From positions 1,364,001 to 1,428,000 of the forward strand of contig NZ_CP046444.1 of NCBI RefSeq assembly GCF_014083945.1: a DNA stretch of 64,000 nt. The letters are read 5' to 3'. Below the pieces are notes generated by a model. It saw only the letters and a program-made list of their open reading frames with translations, did not search any database and was not told the origin of the DNA. The DNA is from Granulicella sp. 5B5 (GTDB taxonomy: Bacteria > Acidobacteriota > Terriglobia > Terriglobales > Acidobacteriaceae). Of the stretch, positions 48,401 through 56,466 are shown one piece after another. The translations under genes were made by a program, and so were the position numbers. Every line of letters begins with the position of its first letter. The first letter of the stretch is position 1.

Positions 48401-49074
48401 CCCACGTTGAAAGGAATTCCCTCCGGCGTCTGTTCAGGAGAATCTGATCCACCCACAATCGGAGCCGGCTGCCAGACCGCGCTGAGCTTTTGCGTCGAGA
48501 AACCCCTCACCCCGGCATGCGCAAGTATGCTCGGCAAGGACGCCGGAAAACCGAAGCAGTCCGGGAGCATGTACTCGTTGCTCGCTTTACCGAAGTCCTT
48601 GCGGAAATACTCATTGCCATACAGCACCTGGCGAAATATCCCTTCCGCGCTGGGAAGGTTCACATCTCCTTCTTCAACCGAAGACCCAGCGGGAAACCAG
48701 CGACCGGCAGCCACATATCGCTTCATCCGCGCATAGTCGTCCGGAAAATACTCCTTCATCAACCGATAGCGATTCGACCCGGTCCAATTGAAGACATAAT
48801 GCGGATACTTATCGATGTACTCAAAATTCACCCGCATTGTCTTTAACAGATATTCGCTGATGGTTTGCGGCATCTCCCAACGCCACTGCGTATCGAGGTG
48901 CGCATAAGGAACAACATATAGCGTCGGGTCTTTGGTGATGTCGGGGGCCTTCATCGTCTGCCCAAACATACCCGATCCAAAGAGCAGTGCAACAGGTGCA
49001 AACACAAGCCAGCGAAGAGTGCACCCTTGACTCATACATTGATCGACCCTACCCGCCCGCTGCCCCTTGTTCAT
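45472..49074 (-). CDS. GH38 alpha-mannosidase, exported
   Basis: A 1200-residue protein. The start at 49074 has GGAG six bases upstream; 49086 and 49035 (which begins the signal peptide MSQGCTLRWLVF) are alternatives. GH38 residues seen: the zinc-binding H59 and D61 in PYAHLDTQWRWE and the nucleophile D172 in EYMLPDCFGFP, followed by long beta-sandwich domains and, near the C-terminus, a further jelly-roll-like part. GH38 retaining alpha-mannosidases cleave alpha-1,2/1,3/1,6-linked mannose from N-glycans and mannans. It lies 34 bp upstream of the GH92-PLC start and 115 bp downstream of receptor 4, all on one strand, so it is the middle gene of the operon. The length is above average for bacterial GH38. 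Confidence 0.92.
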   Translation of the reverse strand: MNKGQRAGRVDQCMSQGCTLRWLVFAPVALLFGSGMFGQTMKAPDITKDPTLYVVPYAHLDTQWRWEMPQTISEYLLKTMRVNFEYIDKYPHYVFNWTGSNRYRLMKEYFPDDYARMKRYVAAGRWFPAGSSVEEGDVNLPSAEGIFRQVLYGNEYFRKDFGKASNEYMLPDCFGFPASLPSILAHAGVRGFSTQKLSAVWQPAPIVGGSDSPEQTPEGIPFNVGLWVGPDGKTVLAALNPGSYNGNIYSDLSKEPPPEHTELLTAEERAKLTPLQLRQYERRHIEPDWVKRIDLDGKVTGIFADYHYVGTGDIGGATQESTIQMLEAMIDKNKIVLPTPPQLSFLKENASYNPNPVRVGEGPVHIVESAADQMFNDMSVLDTSRMPKYKGDLELINHSAGSLTSEAYHKRWIMRNEALADAAEKASVAAAWMGGRPYPQQRLTDAWMLELGGHFHDTGAGTATPRTYQFAWNDDAIVANQFSDVITSATEAIASGLDTEGAGVPVVLYNPLNIKREDLVKAAVRFPQGMPKAARVTSPDGTESPAQIEDGKVLFVANAPSVGYAVYHVSPADTASANPTLKVTASSLENKRYLVQINEGGDVSSIFDKELNKELLSSPIRLAITTDKPKQYPAWNMDYEQVEAKPRAYVSGPAKISIKERGPVRVSIEVSRQTEGSTFVQTISLAAGDAGNRVEIHNAIDWRGLDSNLKLAIPFTATNEDATYNQDLGTVERPTATQRQFEVGSHRWIDLTDKSGTFGATVLTDYKNGSDKPDDHTIRLTLLRSPGIQPTANRAPGAYSDQANQDWGHHEITVGIAGHAGDWRQAQTDWQAYRLNDPMMTFATTRHEGKLGESFSLMHIDNSRIRVFALKKAEDSDEVVLRMSELDGKPEPNVHVTFPSPVISAREVNAQEQPLGDAQISDGVLVTSFGPYQPRTFTLRLGPSQVQVAPIRSKPLHLAYTLAVATNDDTQTNGAGFDGHGDALPAEMLPTHIDYNGARFELAPAATGTLNAIAADGQTIELPAGHFNRIYILAASAGGDQNAVFHVGQEAKGFDVEDWGGFIGQWDTRLWKNEPKIDWAISAHHAVWPPKDMELREARQPSPSYPEDYVGLKDGYIKPASLAWFASHHHTASGLNEPYQYSYLFAYSMDVLANAHSLTLPRNEKIRILAISAVEENPEVTPASPLFDTLTASKAEAAHR

Positions 49075-49143
49075 CCCTGGCTCCATTCTTGAGAGATAGT
49101 ACCGCTAGGCCGATCACTCAGATAGCTGCGTTGAAAGTATGCC

Positions 49144-49174
49144 GCCCTCGCATGGAGTTGCTCCATGCGAGGGC
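49144..49174 (-). terminator. Strong intercistronic hairpin between receptor 4 and GH38
   Basis: A perfect 14-bp stem (49144-49157 with 49161-49174; arm GCCCTCGCATGGAG) closed by only 3 nt, 15 bp after the receptor stop codon. Inside an operon it would act as an attenuator or as an mRNA-stabilising end that keeps receptor transcript above enzyme transcript. Confidence 0.75.
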
Positions 49175-49188
49175 AACTGTTTGCCTGC

Positions 49189-52100
49189 TTAGTAAACGAT
49201 GTGGAGACCGACCTGCAGCGTACGCGGATTGCTGGTCGACTTGCTGGTAACTTCACCGAACTGACCAGAGGAAGGGTTCAGATTAGGTCCGGCCCAGTTG
49301 GAATGGTTGATGAAGTTATAGGCATCCGCGGTGAACTCGCTTGAAAGCTTCTCCGTGATCGCAAACTTCTTCTTGAGTGACAGATTCCAGTCCTGGAAGC
49401 CCGGCTGGTAGATCGAGTCCCTTACACCCTGCTGAAGGTTGAACGTTCCAGCAGCAGGTTGAGTGAAGATAGGCTGTCCGGTTGCGTTCGTCGTCGAGAA
49501 GTACTTGCCTGTTTGGCCAGTATATCCAGCAAAGTTATGTAGGATCTTTGGCTTCTCGCTCATCACCCAGAACTGGCCTTCCGAGCCACAACCAAAACTT
49601 CCTTCTTCTCCTACTCCAGCGAAGTCATTGTTGTTCGTACCAACGCCGCAGGGCGCACCTGTCTGGAACTGGGCCACACCTGCTATGCGCCAACCGCCGA
49701 GCAACTTGCTCGCCAGCGTGGTCTGCTCGCGGTAGAAGGGGAGCACCCAAACGTAATTCACCACCAGTATGTGCCGTGCGTCAAACTCCGACGGCCCATA
49801 TAGGTTGCTTGTGTTGTAAGTGTCGGGAACGATATCGCGGTAGTTCGAGCTATCGTCCGAGCTTTTAGAGAGAGTGTACGAAACACCGAAGCTGACGTTC
49901 CTGGCATTCGTGCGCTGCCACTGTAACTGGAGAGAGTTGTAACGGGAACGTCCGTCACTCCTCTCCTGCTGAATCGCAGCATATCCAGCATAGGGCCGGA
50001 GAGCGCTGATGTTCACGCCCGGATTTGTCTGCGTAGTTCCGGCAGGCACCTGGTTAATGTCATAGACACGCCAGTCGTAAAGACCGCGACCACCAACATA
50101 CGCCACCGTAAACATTGACTGTAGTGGCAGTTCGCGTTGAATCGCAATGTTCCAGTTGTAACGAATAGGTGCCTTCAGGTTTTTGTTCAGCGTCGTGACA
50201 GTCAGCGCTGGCGCGGTTGTGCTGGTCAGGGAGTAGCCGGGGTTATCAACCTGCTTGTCGGTCACATCGCCGGAAACCGCGCTCACGGTGATGAACGGCT
50301 GGAACGGAGGATTGCCGCCAGGGAATATATTGTCGAGCAGACCCATGCGCGTAGCGAACTCTCCAGCCGCGCCGCGCACTACCGTCTTGTTGGCGATCTC
50401 GTACGCAAAACCTACGCGGGGTTGCCAGATCTGTGAGGTGTTCACATATCCATCATGCAAATGAGGCGCAAACAGGCTTGTACACGGCCCATTGTCGCAG
50501 GCGGTATTAGCAGTGGAGGATGTCGCACCGACTACGCCGTGCTGCGCGGCAGAAGCCGGAAAGCTCGACCGGCCGGGAATCACCATACCGTCGTATGGAT
50601 TGCCCACACCCAGCGTCACGTTGCCATTTGTTGGGCTTACCGGCGGTGCGGACGCAGCAGTGTAAGAAGCCGGATCGAAGAAGGCAGCGTTGCCCCATGC
50701 AGCCTTGTAGGGCGTAAGCGCTGTATAGCGCAGACCGTAATCAAAATGCAGCTTCGCATTGACCTTCCACGAGTCCTGTGCGAACCATTCATACACCTGA
50801 CCACGCCATACTGTGTAGGATTTGGGACCGATCTCGGTATAGCTGTCCGAGAGGCCTGATGCCAGGTTTGCAAGAGCTACACCTGTCGTCCCACCATAAG
50901 TCGATCTGGAATCACTGAATGTAAAGTTGCCGTTCTGGTTGTTCGCGCCGCCTGGCACGGTGGATACATTAATTTGGTCGTTATCGTTCTCGCCAGAATT
51001 TTGAAACTCGAAGCCTAGCTTCACGGTGTGGTTGCCCCACACCTTCGTAAAGCTATCTGAGGCTGTGTAGATCGGGCCGCCCGAGTGCGATGGGTAAGGG
51101 CCACCGGCTAGGCCATAAAAGGCGCCAAGACCGCTGACAGTCGGTATCTTATTCTCTGCAGCCTTCTGTCCTGGAATGATGTACGGAAAGTTGATGCCGA
51201 GAGTCTGCCGGTTGAAGCCCGGCAACGCCGGGTTTACGGGGATGTACACCTGGTCAAGGCTGTACGTAGCCCTCGCCTCGTTGATCGTGCTCTGGTTGAC
51301 GAGCCATGTCCACGTCAGCCCATTCGTCTGGTTCGGACGGTTGAAGTAGCGGCCCGTCAGTCCCGATCCCTGATCGAACGGAAGGTACTCGTTGTACGTT
51401 ACGTTCTGACGACGGAACGAGAGCTTGTGATGATCGGTCAAGACTAGATCGAAGCTGATGACCTGCTTACGCTGGTTGATCGGGTGCGCAGCAGAAGAGA
51501 TCCAATTGGAGTTCGAGCTGACGTATCCCGGAGTGGGTGCAGGGTACGCGTCGATGATCGCCATTCCGTTCGGGCTCTGGTTTGCGGTTGGAATGGTGTT
51601 GTTCGCATACTGCGTGCAGGTTGCCCCGGGCGTAACGCAGGTAGAAGGGTCGTAAACCTTGGTGCCCGTCGGATACCAAGGGTTTGCCTGCAGCAGCTCG
51701 CTGAAATTGCCCATGCGCATCAGGTTGCTTGGCACCCACTGCGTCTGCGTATCCGTATAGCGATAACGAATCCAATCTTCGGCAACGAAGAAGAACATCT
51801 TGCTGCGGTACTTGTCCGTCCAATGCGCGCCTGGGATATACACTGGGCCGCCAAAGGTAAATCCGAAGTTGTTATAGCGGAAAGGTGAAGCGAAGCGTGT
51901 AGTCGGGCTCTGGTTACGCACCCATGTGTTCGCGTTCATTGCGGAGTTACGCAGATACTCATAACCCGAGGCGTGAAAGTCCTTGGTGCCGCTCTTGGAG
52001 ACGATGCGCATCTGGCCGCCGGCTGAGCTTCCATACTCCGCCTGATAATCCGAGGTCAGGATCTGCATCTCTTCAATAGCATCCGGGTTGGGGACACCAA

Positions 52101-52746
52101 TGACCTGACTCGAGCCACGGGTACGCACACCGGGCGCGCCGTCGAAGGTCACTAGAGTGTCCTGCACGCGTGCTCCGTTCACGTTGAACGGCACTGAACC
52201 GCCGATCGCGAAATTGAAGTCCCCCAGCGTAGCGCTGCCACGCATACCGGGAATGAGCGCTCCAATGTACAGCGGGTCACGTCCATTGAGCTGCTGATCG
52301 TTGATCGTCTGGCCGCTGATCTCACTCTGCAGCGCGCCCGATTCTGTCTGCAGCACGATCGCGGTTGCCGTGACCTCGATTGTCTCGGAGACCGAGCCCG
52401 TCTTAAGCGTGCCATCGATCGCCAGTGCCGTGCTTGCGCCGAGAGGGTTATGGACGCTCACAAACTTGCTGAAGCCATTGGCTTCGACCGTCACGCTGTA
52501 CGTGGCAGGCGGCAGATTGGGGGCAAAGTAGTGGCCATCGGCATCCGTCACCACCATGTGCGCTTCGTTGGTGCCCTCGTTGCTCACAGTCACCTTGGCA
52601 CCCGGAACGACAGCTCCGGAGCTGTCCCTCACAAATCCGCTGATACTGCCTACATCCGATTGTGCGTATCCAACAGAGGACACGAGAAGAAGAATTGCGA
52701 GAACACCCCACAAGCCACAGGCGTTCATCCACGCTGTACTTTTCAT
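49189..52746 (-). CDS. TonB-dependent receptor, Oar-like (receptor 4, mannoside locus)
   Basis: A 1185-residue outer-membrane receptor and first gene of the mannosidase operon. The start at 52746 has AGGAG five bases upstream and opens a signal peptide (about 1-28, ending VGYAQ); the frame is open to 52869, but that part overlaps the promoter. Domains: carboxypeptidase-regulatory-like (GSISGFVRDSSGAVVPGAKV), plug (EYGSSAGGQMRIVSKSGT) and a barrel ending LQVGLHIVY. Context gives the best ligand guess in the window: the next genes are a GH38 and a GH92-PLC, so it probably imports manno-oligosaccharides or glycans freed from mannoproteins. Two LacI-type operator candidates lie just upstream. Confidence 0.94.
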   Translation of the reverse strand: MKSTAWMNACGLWGVLAILLLVSSVGYAQSDVGSISGFVRDSSGAVVPGAKVTVSNEGTNEAHMVVTDADGHYFAPNLPPATYSVTVEANGFSKFVSVHNPLGASTALAIDGTLKTGSVSETIEVTATAIVLQTESGALQSEISGQTINDQQLNGRDPLYIGALIPGMRGSATLGDFNFAIGGSVPFNVNGARVQDTLVTFDGAPGVRTRGSSQVIGVPNPDAIEEMQILTSDYQAEYGSSAGGQMRIVSKSGTKDFHASGYEYLRNSAMNANTWVRNQSPTTRFASPFRYNNFGFTFGGPVYIPGAHWTDKYRSKMFFFVAEDWIRYRYTDTQTQWVPSNLMRMGNFSELLQANPWYPTGTKVYDPSTCVTPGATCTQYANNTIPTANQSPNGMAIIDAYPAPTPGYVSSNSNWISSAAHPINQRKQVISFDLVLTDHHKLSFRRQNVTYNEYLPFDQGSGLTGRYFNRPNQTNGLTWTWLVNQSTINEARATYSLDQVYIPVNPALPGFNRQTLGINFPYIIPGQKAAENKIPTVSGLGAFYGLAGGPYPSHSGGPIYTASDSFTKVWGNHTVKLGFEFQNSGENDNDQINVSTVPGGANNQNGNFTFSDSRSTYGGTTGVALANLASGLSDSYTEIGPKSYTVWRGQVYEWFAQDSWKVNAKLHFDYGLRYTALTPYKAAWGNAAFFDPASYTAASAPPVSPTNGNVTLGVGNPYDGMVIPGRSSFPASAAQHGVVGATSSTANTACDNGPCTSLFAPHLHDGYVNTSQIWQPRVGFAYEIANKTVVRGAAGEFATRMGLLDNIFPGGNPPFQPFITVSAVSGDVTDKQVDNPGYSLTSTTAPALTVTTLNKNLKAPIRYNWNIAIQRELPLQSMFTVAYVGGRGLYDWRVYDINQVPAGTTQTNPGVNISALRPYAGYAAIQQERSDGRSRYNSLQLQWQRTNARNVSFGVSYTLSKSSDDSSNYRDIVPDTYNTSNLYGPSEFDARHILVVNYVWVLPFYREQTTLASKLLGGWRIAGVAQFQTGAPCGVGTNNNDFAGVGEEGSFGCGSEGQFWVMSEKPKILHNFAGYTGQTGKYFSTTNATGQPIFTQPAAGTFNLQQGVRDSIYQPGFQDWNLSLKKKFAITEKLSSEFTADAYNFINHSNWAGPNLNPSSGQFGEVTSKSTSNPRTLQVGLHIVY

Positions 52747-52802
52747 TGGCTCTCCTAAACAAAAATCAGATTTGGTTTTCGTGTCAGTTTTGGAACAAAA
52801 TA

Positions 52803-52816
52803 TGATTGCGCTATCA
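52803..52816. promoter_or_regulatory. LacI-type operator candidate O1
   Basis: TGATTGCGCTATCA: arms TGAT/ATCA around a GCGC core, a palindrome with a single mismatched pair, matching the LacI/GalR operator pattern TGWNANCGNTNWCA at all but one fixed position. It lies 57 bp upstream of the receptor 4 start and 142 bp upstream of lacI. Confidence 0.6.
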
Positions 52817-52920
52817 CAACGGCACAGCTTATACGCGAGCCGAAAATCTCTTGTCAATCCCAGTTCCACCGAAATTTATGTTACGGTCGTCAATAATGGA
52901 TGCTGGAAATGTCAATATTC

Positions 52921-52934
52921 TGTTAGCGTTCTCA
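52921..52934. promoter_or_regulatory. LacI-type operator candidate O2
   Basis: TGTTAGCGTTCTCA fits every fixed position of TGWNANCGNTNWCA, although its two halves are less symmetric than O1. It lies 24 bp upstream of the lacI ATG, a position suited to autorepression, and 105 bp from O1, about ten helical turns centre to centre rounded. Confidence 0.5.
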
Positions 52935-52957
52935 TAAAAGACACACAAGCGAGGCTA

Positions 52958-53980
52958 ATGCGCAAGCCTTCACCAGTAAGAAAAGCAACACTCGTTGACG
53001 TCGCCCGGGCTGCCGGGGTCGGGCCAATGACGGTCTCCCGTACCATCAACGGTCACCCCTATGTCTCTGAAGCCACTGCAAAGCGTGTACAAGCGGCGAT
53101 CCAGAAGCTGGGCTACCGTCCCAATCAGGCTGCCCGAATGCTCACCGGTCAGCTCTCGAAGTCCATTGGATTGATCGTGCCGAATGTTGCTGACCCCTTT
53201 TTCTCCGTAGTCAGTCGCGCTGTACAGCGGGCAGCTAGTTCAGCGGGGTATACAGTCTGGCTTGCCGTATCGGACTGCGACCCTGTCACGGAAGCCGCCG
53301 AGATTGAGCAGATGACCAACCATCCTGTCGATGGCATCGTTCTCGCGCCTGTGAATAGTCGCAGTAAGCATCTGAAGGCCCTGGCCGAAGGTCCCACCCC
53401 CGTTGTCACCATCGACCGCTCCATCGAGATCGCCTCGACCGATTCCGTCGAAGTTGAGAACCGGACCGGAGCGCACCTGGCCATCGAGCATCTGAGGCAT
53501 CATGGCTACAAAAGAATTTATTGTGTCGCAACAGATTTTCATCTTCGTTCCATCCGGCTGCGGGTCGAGGCGTACGAAGAGTACATGCACCGTGAACGGC
53601 TCACTCCCCGCAAGCTCATCCTTTCCGATACGGGAGCCGCCCTGCCTTGGCTGAAATCACTCTTTGACTCTCGTTACCCACCGCAGGCGTTGTTCGCCAC
53701 AAACAACGCCTGCACAATTGCCGTGATCGAAGTTCTCCAAACGCTCGGCATTCAAATCGGCAAAGATGTGGCGCTGGTCGGTTTTGACGACGTTTCTTTC
53801 TACCCGCTCATTCGCCCCGCAATCACCGCGATCAACCAGCCGGTAGCCGAGTTAGGGCGCACTGCCACACGATTGTTGCTCGACAGGGTGCATCACCATG
53901 GGCCCACAGAGAAAGTTCGCGTCATCTTGCCCGTCTCCCTGATCACACGTGAATCATGCGGTTGCAAGCGGCGAGCATAA
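52958..53980 (+). CDS. LacI-family transcriptional regulator of the mannoside locus
   Basis: A 340-residue repressor, the standard LacI length, with the start at 52958 (the frame is open upstream only as a shadow). The N-terminal helix-turn-helix and hinge helix are clear: ATLVDVARAAGVGPMTVSRTINGH, written here as two motifs, VDVARAAGV and MTVSRTING, followed by RPNQAARML. The remainder is the periplasmic-binding-protein-like ligand domain ending in a DNA-distal VSLITRESC. It is divergent from receptor 4 and 44 bp upstream of a GH92 gene on the same strand, so it most likely controls both arms in response to a mannose-derived sugar. This is inference from arrangement. Confidence 0.93.
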   Translation: MRKPSPVRKATLVDVARAAGVGPMTVSRTINGHPYVSEATAKRVQAAIQKLGYRPNQAARMLTGQLSKSIGLIVPNVADPFFSVVSRAVQRAASSAGYTVWLAVSDCDPVTEAAEIEQMTNHPVDGIVLAPVNSRSKHLKALAEGPTPVVTIDRSIEIASTDSVEVENRTGAHLAIEHLRHHGYKRIYCVATDFHLRSIRLRVEAYEEYMHRERLTPRKLILSDTGAALPWLKSLFDSRYPPQALFATNNACTIAVIEVLQTLGIQIGKDVALVGFDDVSFYPLIRPAITAINQPVAELGRTATRLLLDRVHHHGPTEKVRVILPVSLITRESCGCKRRA

Positions 53981-54024
53981 GTTTTCTACCAGCACCACCT
54001 GTTCTTGTTTTCAGGAGTTGTCGT

Positions 54025-56334
54025 ATGGCCGCGCATGATCTCTATCGAATCAAGCCCACACTAAAACTCCATCTCCTCACAAACGGATTCATTCTTGGAT
54101 ACGTTCTCATCAGCTGCCTTTCAGCACAGGCGCAACAGCACGCCTTCGCGCAAAAGAACGATGCGGTCGACTGGGTCAATCCCTACATAGGCACTGGCTC
54201 TGGCCCTATCGGCTATGGAGGCACCATGCCCTTTGTCACGCCGCCGTTCGGCATGACAGACTGGACGCCGCAAACGCGTCAGAACAGACTGAGCATCGTC
54301 TCCTACAACTACGCCGACAAAACCATCTCCGGCTTCATCGGAACTCATCAACCCGCAATCTGGATGGGCGACTACGGCTACGTCACGCTGGTGCCTGAGG
54401 TCGACTCGCTCAAGATCACATCGCAGGAGCGTGCGCTGCCATTCTCACACAGCGATGAGGTCGTGCATCCGGACTACTACGCTGTCACCGAACAGGCTGC
54501 ACCGGCGCGCCCCTTGCGTACAGAGATGACCGCAACCGCGCGCTGCGCTTACATGCGGTTAACCTTCCCTGCGAGCAACAAAGCCATCCTCATGGTTGAG
54601 GCCTCGCGCCCCGGATTCGCCGGCTTCGCAAAGGTCGATCCCGCAAAGCACGAGATCGTCGGCTACAACCCAGCGCGCACCGACGCAAACCTTGGGCCCT
54701 TGAAATTGCCGCACTTCAAGGGATACTTCGTCGTTCAGTTTCGCAAAGCATTTGCCGCGTCCGGCACCTTTGGCCCGAACGGGCCAATCTCGGCGCAATC
54801 AATAGGAGCCTACGCACAATTCGTCACGCGTGATCGTGAGGTCATTGAAGTCCGCGTCGGCACATCCTTTATCAGCGTCGAGCAGGCACGAGAAAATCTC
54901 GCCAAAGAGATCCCCATTTGGGACTTCGATGAGGTCCGCGCGCAACTCCATCGCGAGTGGCTGAACAAGCTCGACCGCGTCACCCTCGACGGCGCCTCCC
55001 AAGACCAGCGACATATTGTCTACACCGCGCTCTACCATGCTCTGCTCTATCCACGCATCTTCTCCGAGTACGGCCACTACTACAGCGCGTTCGACGATCA
55101 GGTCCACACCGGCGAGTCCTACACCGCCTACTCCATCTGGGACACCTTCCGCGCGGAGTTCAGCCTGCTGACGCTCCTCGCCCCCGAGCGCATCAACGGA
55201 ATGATCACCGCCCTCCTTCAGAATTACAAAGAAGGCGGCTGGATGCCGAAGTGGCCGAACCCGTCCTACACCAACATCATGATCGGTACTCACGCCGACT
55301 CGCTTGTGGCTGAAGCAATGCGCAAAGGTTTCAAGGGCTTCGACTACAACGTCGCGTGGGACGCCGTCTACAAAGACGCGATGACACCGCCCGACGGCGA
55401 CACCACGCGCCGCTGGTCCGATCGCGAACCCGACACACCCTACGAAGCGCGCGGCGGTCTCACCTACCTCAAGCGACTCGGCTATGTCCCCGCGGACAAG
55501 ACCGCTGAGTCCGCCTCGCGCACTCTTGAGGACTCCTACGACGACTGGTGCGTCTCGCAAATCGCGCGCATGTTGGGCAAGACCAGGGACGCCGACTACT
55601 TCCAGAACCGCGCGCACGACTACGAAAACATCTTCAATAACTCGACCGGATTCATGCAGGCAAGAAACTCGGATGGTTCCTGGGCTGCTCCCGATGCCGG
55701 TTGGACGGAGGGCAACACCTGGGTCTACACCTGGGCCGTCATGCAGGACATCCCCGGCCTCATGAAGTTGATGGGCGGCAAAGATATCTACAACGCCAGA
55801 CTCGACCAGCACTTCACAGGCGGCCACAACATCCACAAGAATGAGCCCAGCCACCACTACGGCTATCTCTACGACTACAGCGGAGAACCATGGAAAACAC
55901 AAGCCAAAGTACGCGAGATCGCAAACGCAGAGTACGCGAACCTACCCGCCGGTCTCGATGGTGATGATGACTGCGGCCAGATGTCAGCCTGGTATCTCTT
56001 CACCGCCCTCGGCTTTTACCCAGTCACACCCGCATCCGGCAACTACATGATCGGCAGCCCCATCTTCTCGCGCATGAGCATGCGTCTTGCAAACGGAAGG
56101 CAGTTCACCATCATCGCCGACAACAACAGCGATGCCAACCGTTACATCCAATCTGCAACCTTGAACGGCAAACCTCTCAACAAGCCGGTCATCACCTACG
56201 AAGACATCATGAGCGGGTCAATGCTCCACCTTCAGATGGGCAGCTCACCTTCGCAGTGGGCGGCGCAATGGTCTCCGTCACCTCTCCCCGGTTCTCCAAT
56301 TGGCCTCAAGCCAAACCAGATGGCCGCACACTAG
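54025..56334 (+). CDS. GH92 alpha-mannosidase (stand-alone)
   Basis: A 769-residue exported calcium-dependent exo-alpha-mannosidase. The start at 54025 has AGGAG seven bases upstream; the frame continues back into lacI, which is not meaningful. The signal peptide ends near LSAQAQ. After VNPYIGTGSGPIGYGG (N-terminal domain) come the acid-region glutamate E562 in TEGNTWVYTW and the catalytic-base aspartates in GDDDCGQMSAW (647-649). It differs from the fusion enzyme both in its active-site flanks and in lacking the lipase domain, so the two probably attack different linkages (alpha-1,2, -1,3 or -1,4). It is cotranscribed with lacI. Confidence 0.93.
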   Translation: MAAHDLYRIKPTLKLHLLTNGFILGYVLISCLSAQAQQHAFAQKNDAVDWVNPYIGTGSGPIGYGGTMPFVTPPFGMTDWTPQTRQNRLSIVSYNYADKTISGFIGTHQPAIWMGDYGYVTLVPEVDSLKITSQERALPFSHSDEVVHPDYYAVTEQAAPARPLRTEMTATARCAYMRLTFPASNKAILMVEASRPGFAGFAKVDPAKHEIVGYNPARTDANLGPLKLPHFKGYFVVQFRKAFAASGTFGPNGPISAQSIGAYAQFVTRDREVIEVRVGTSFISVEQARENLAKEIPIWDFDEVRAQLHREWLNKLDRVTLDGASQDQRHIVYTALYHALLYPRIFSEYGHYYSAFDDQVHTGESYTAYSIWDTFRAEFSLLTLLAPERINGMITALLQNYKEGGWMPKWPNPSYTNIMIGTHADSLVAEAMRKGFKGFDYNVAWDAVYKDAMTPPDGDTTRRWSDREPDTPYEARGGLTYLKRLGYVPADKTAESASRTLEDSYDDWCVSQIARMLGKTRDADYFQNRAHDYENIFNNSTGFMQARNSDGSWAAPDAGWTEGNTWVYTWAVMQDIPGLMKLMGGKDIYNARLDQHFTGGHNIHKNEPSHHYGYLYDYSGEPWKTQAKVREIANAEYANLPAGLDGDDDCGQMSAWYLFTALGFYPVTPASGNYMIGSPIFSRMSMRLANGRQFTIIADNNSDANRYIQSATLNGKPLNKPVITYEDIMSGSMLHLQMGSSPSQWAAQWSPSPLPGSPIGLKPNQMAAH

Positions 56335-56466
56335 AGCGCAGTGAAGAACCATCAGGTGATGTTCTGATTGGATAACAGCGGCCTCAGAACCAAGGGGCAG
56401 GGAGTGAGGACCCGCAGTCGAAGTGGCCCTGGCGCTGAAACTCGGCGACTGGCAAAGCAGCCCGCT

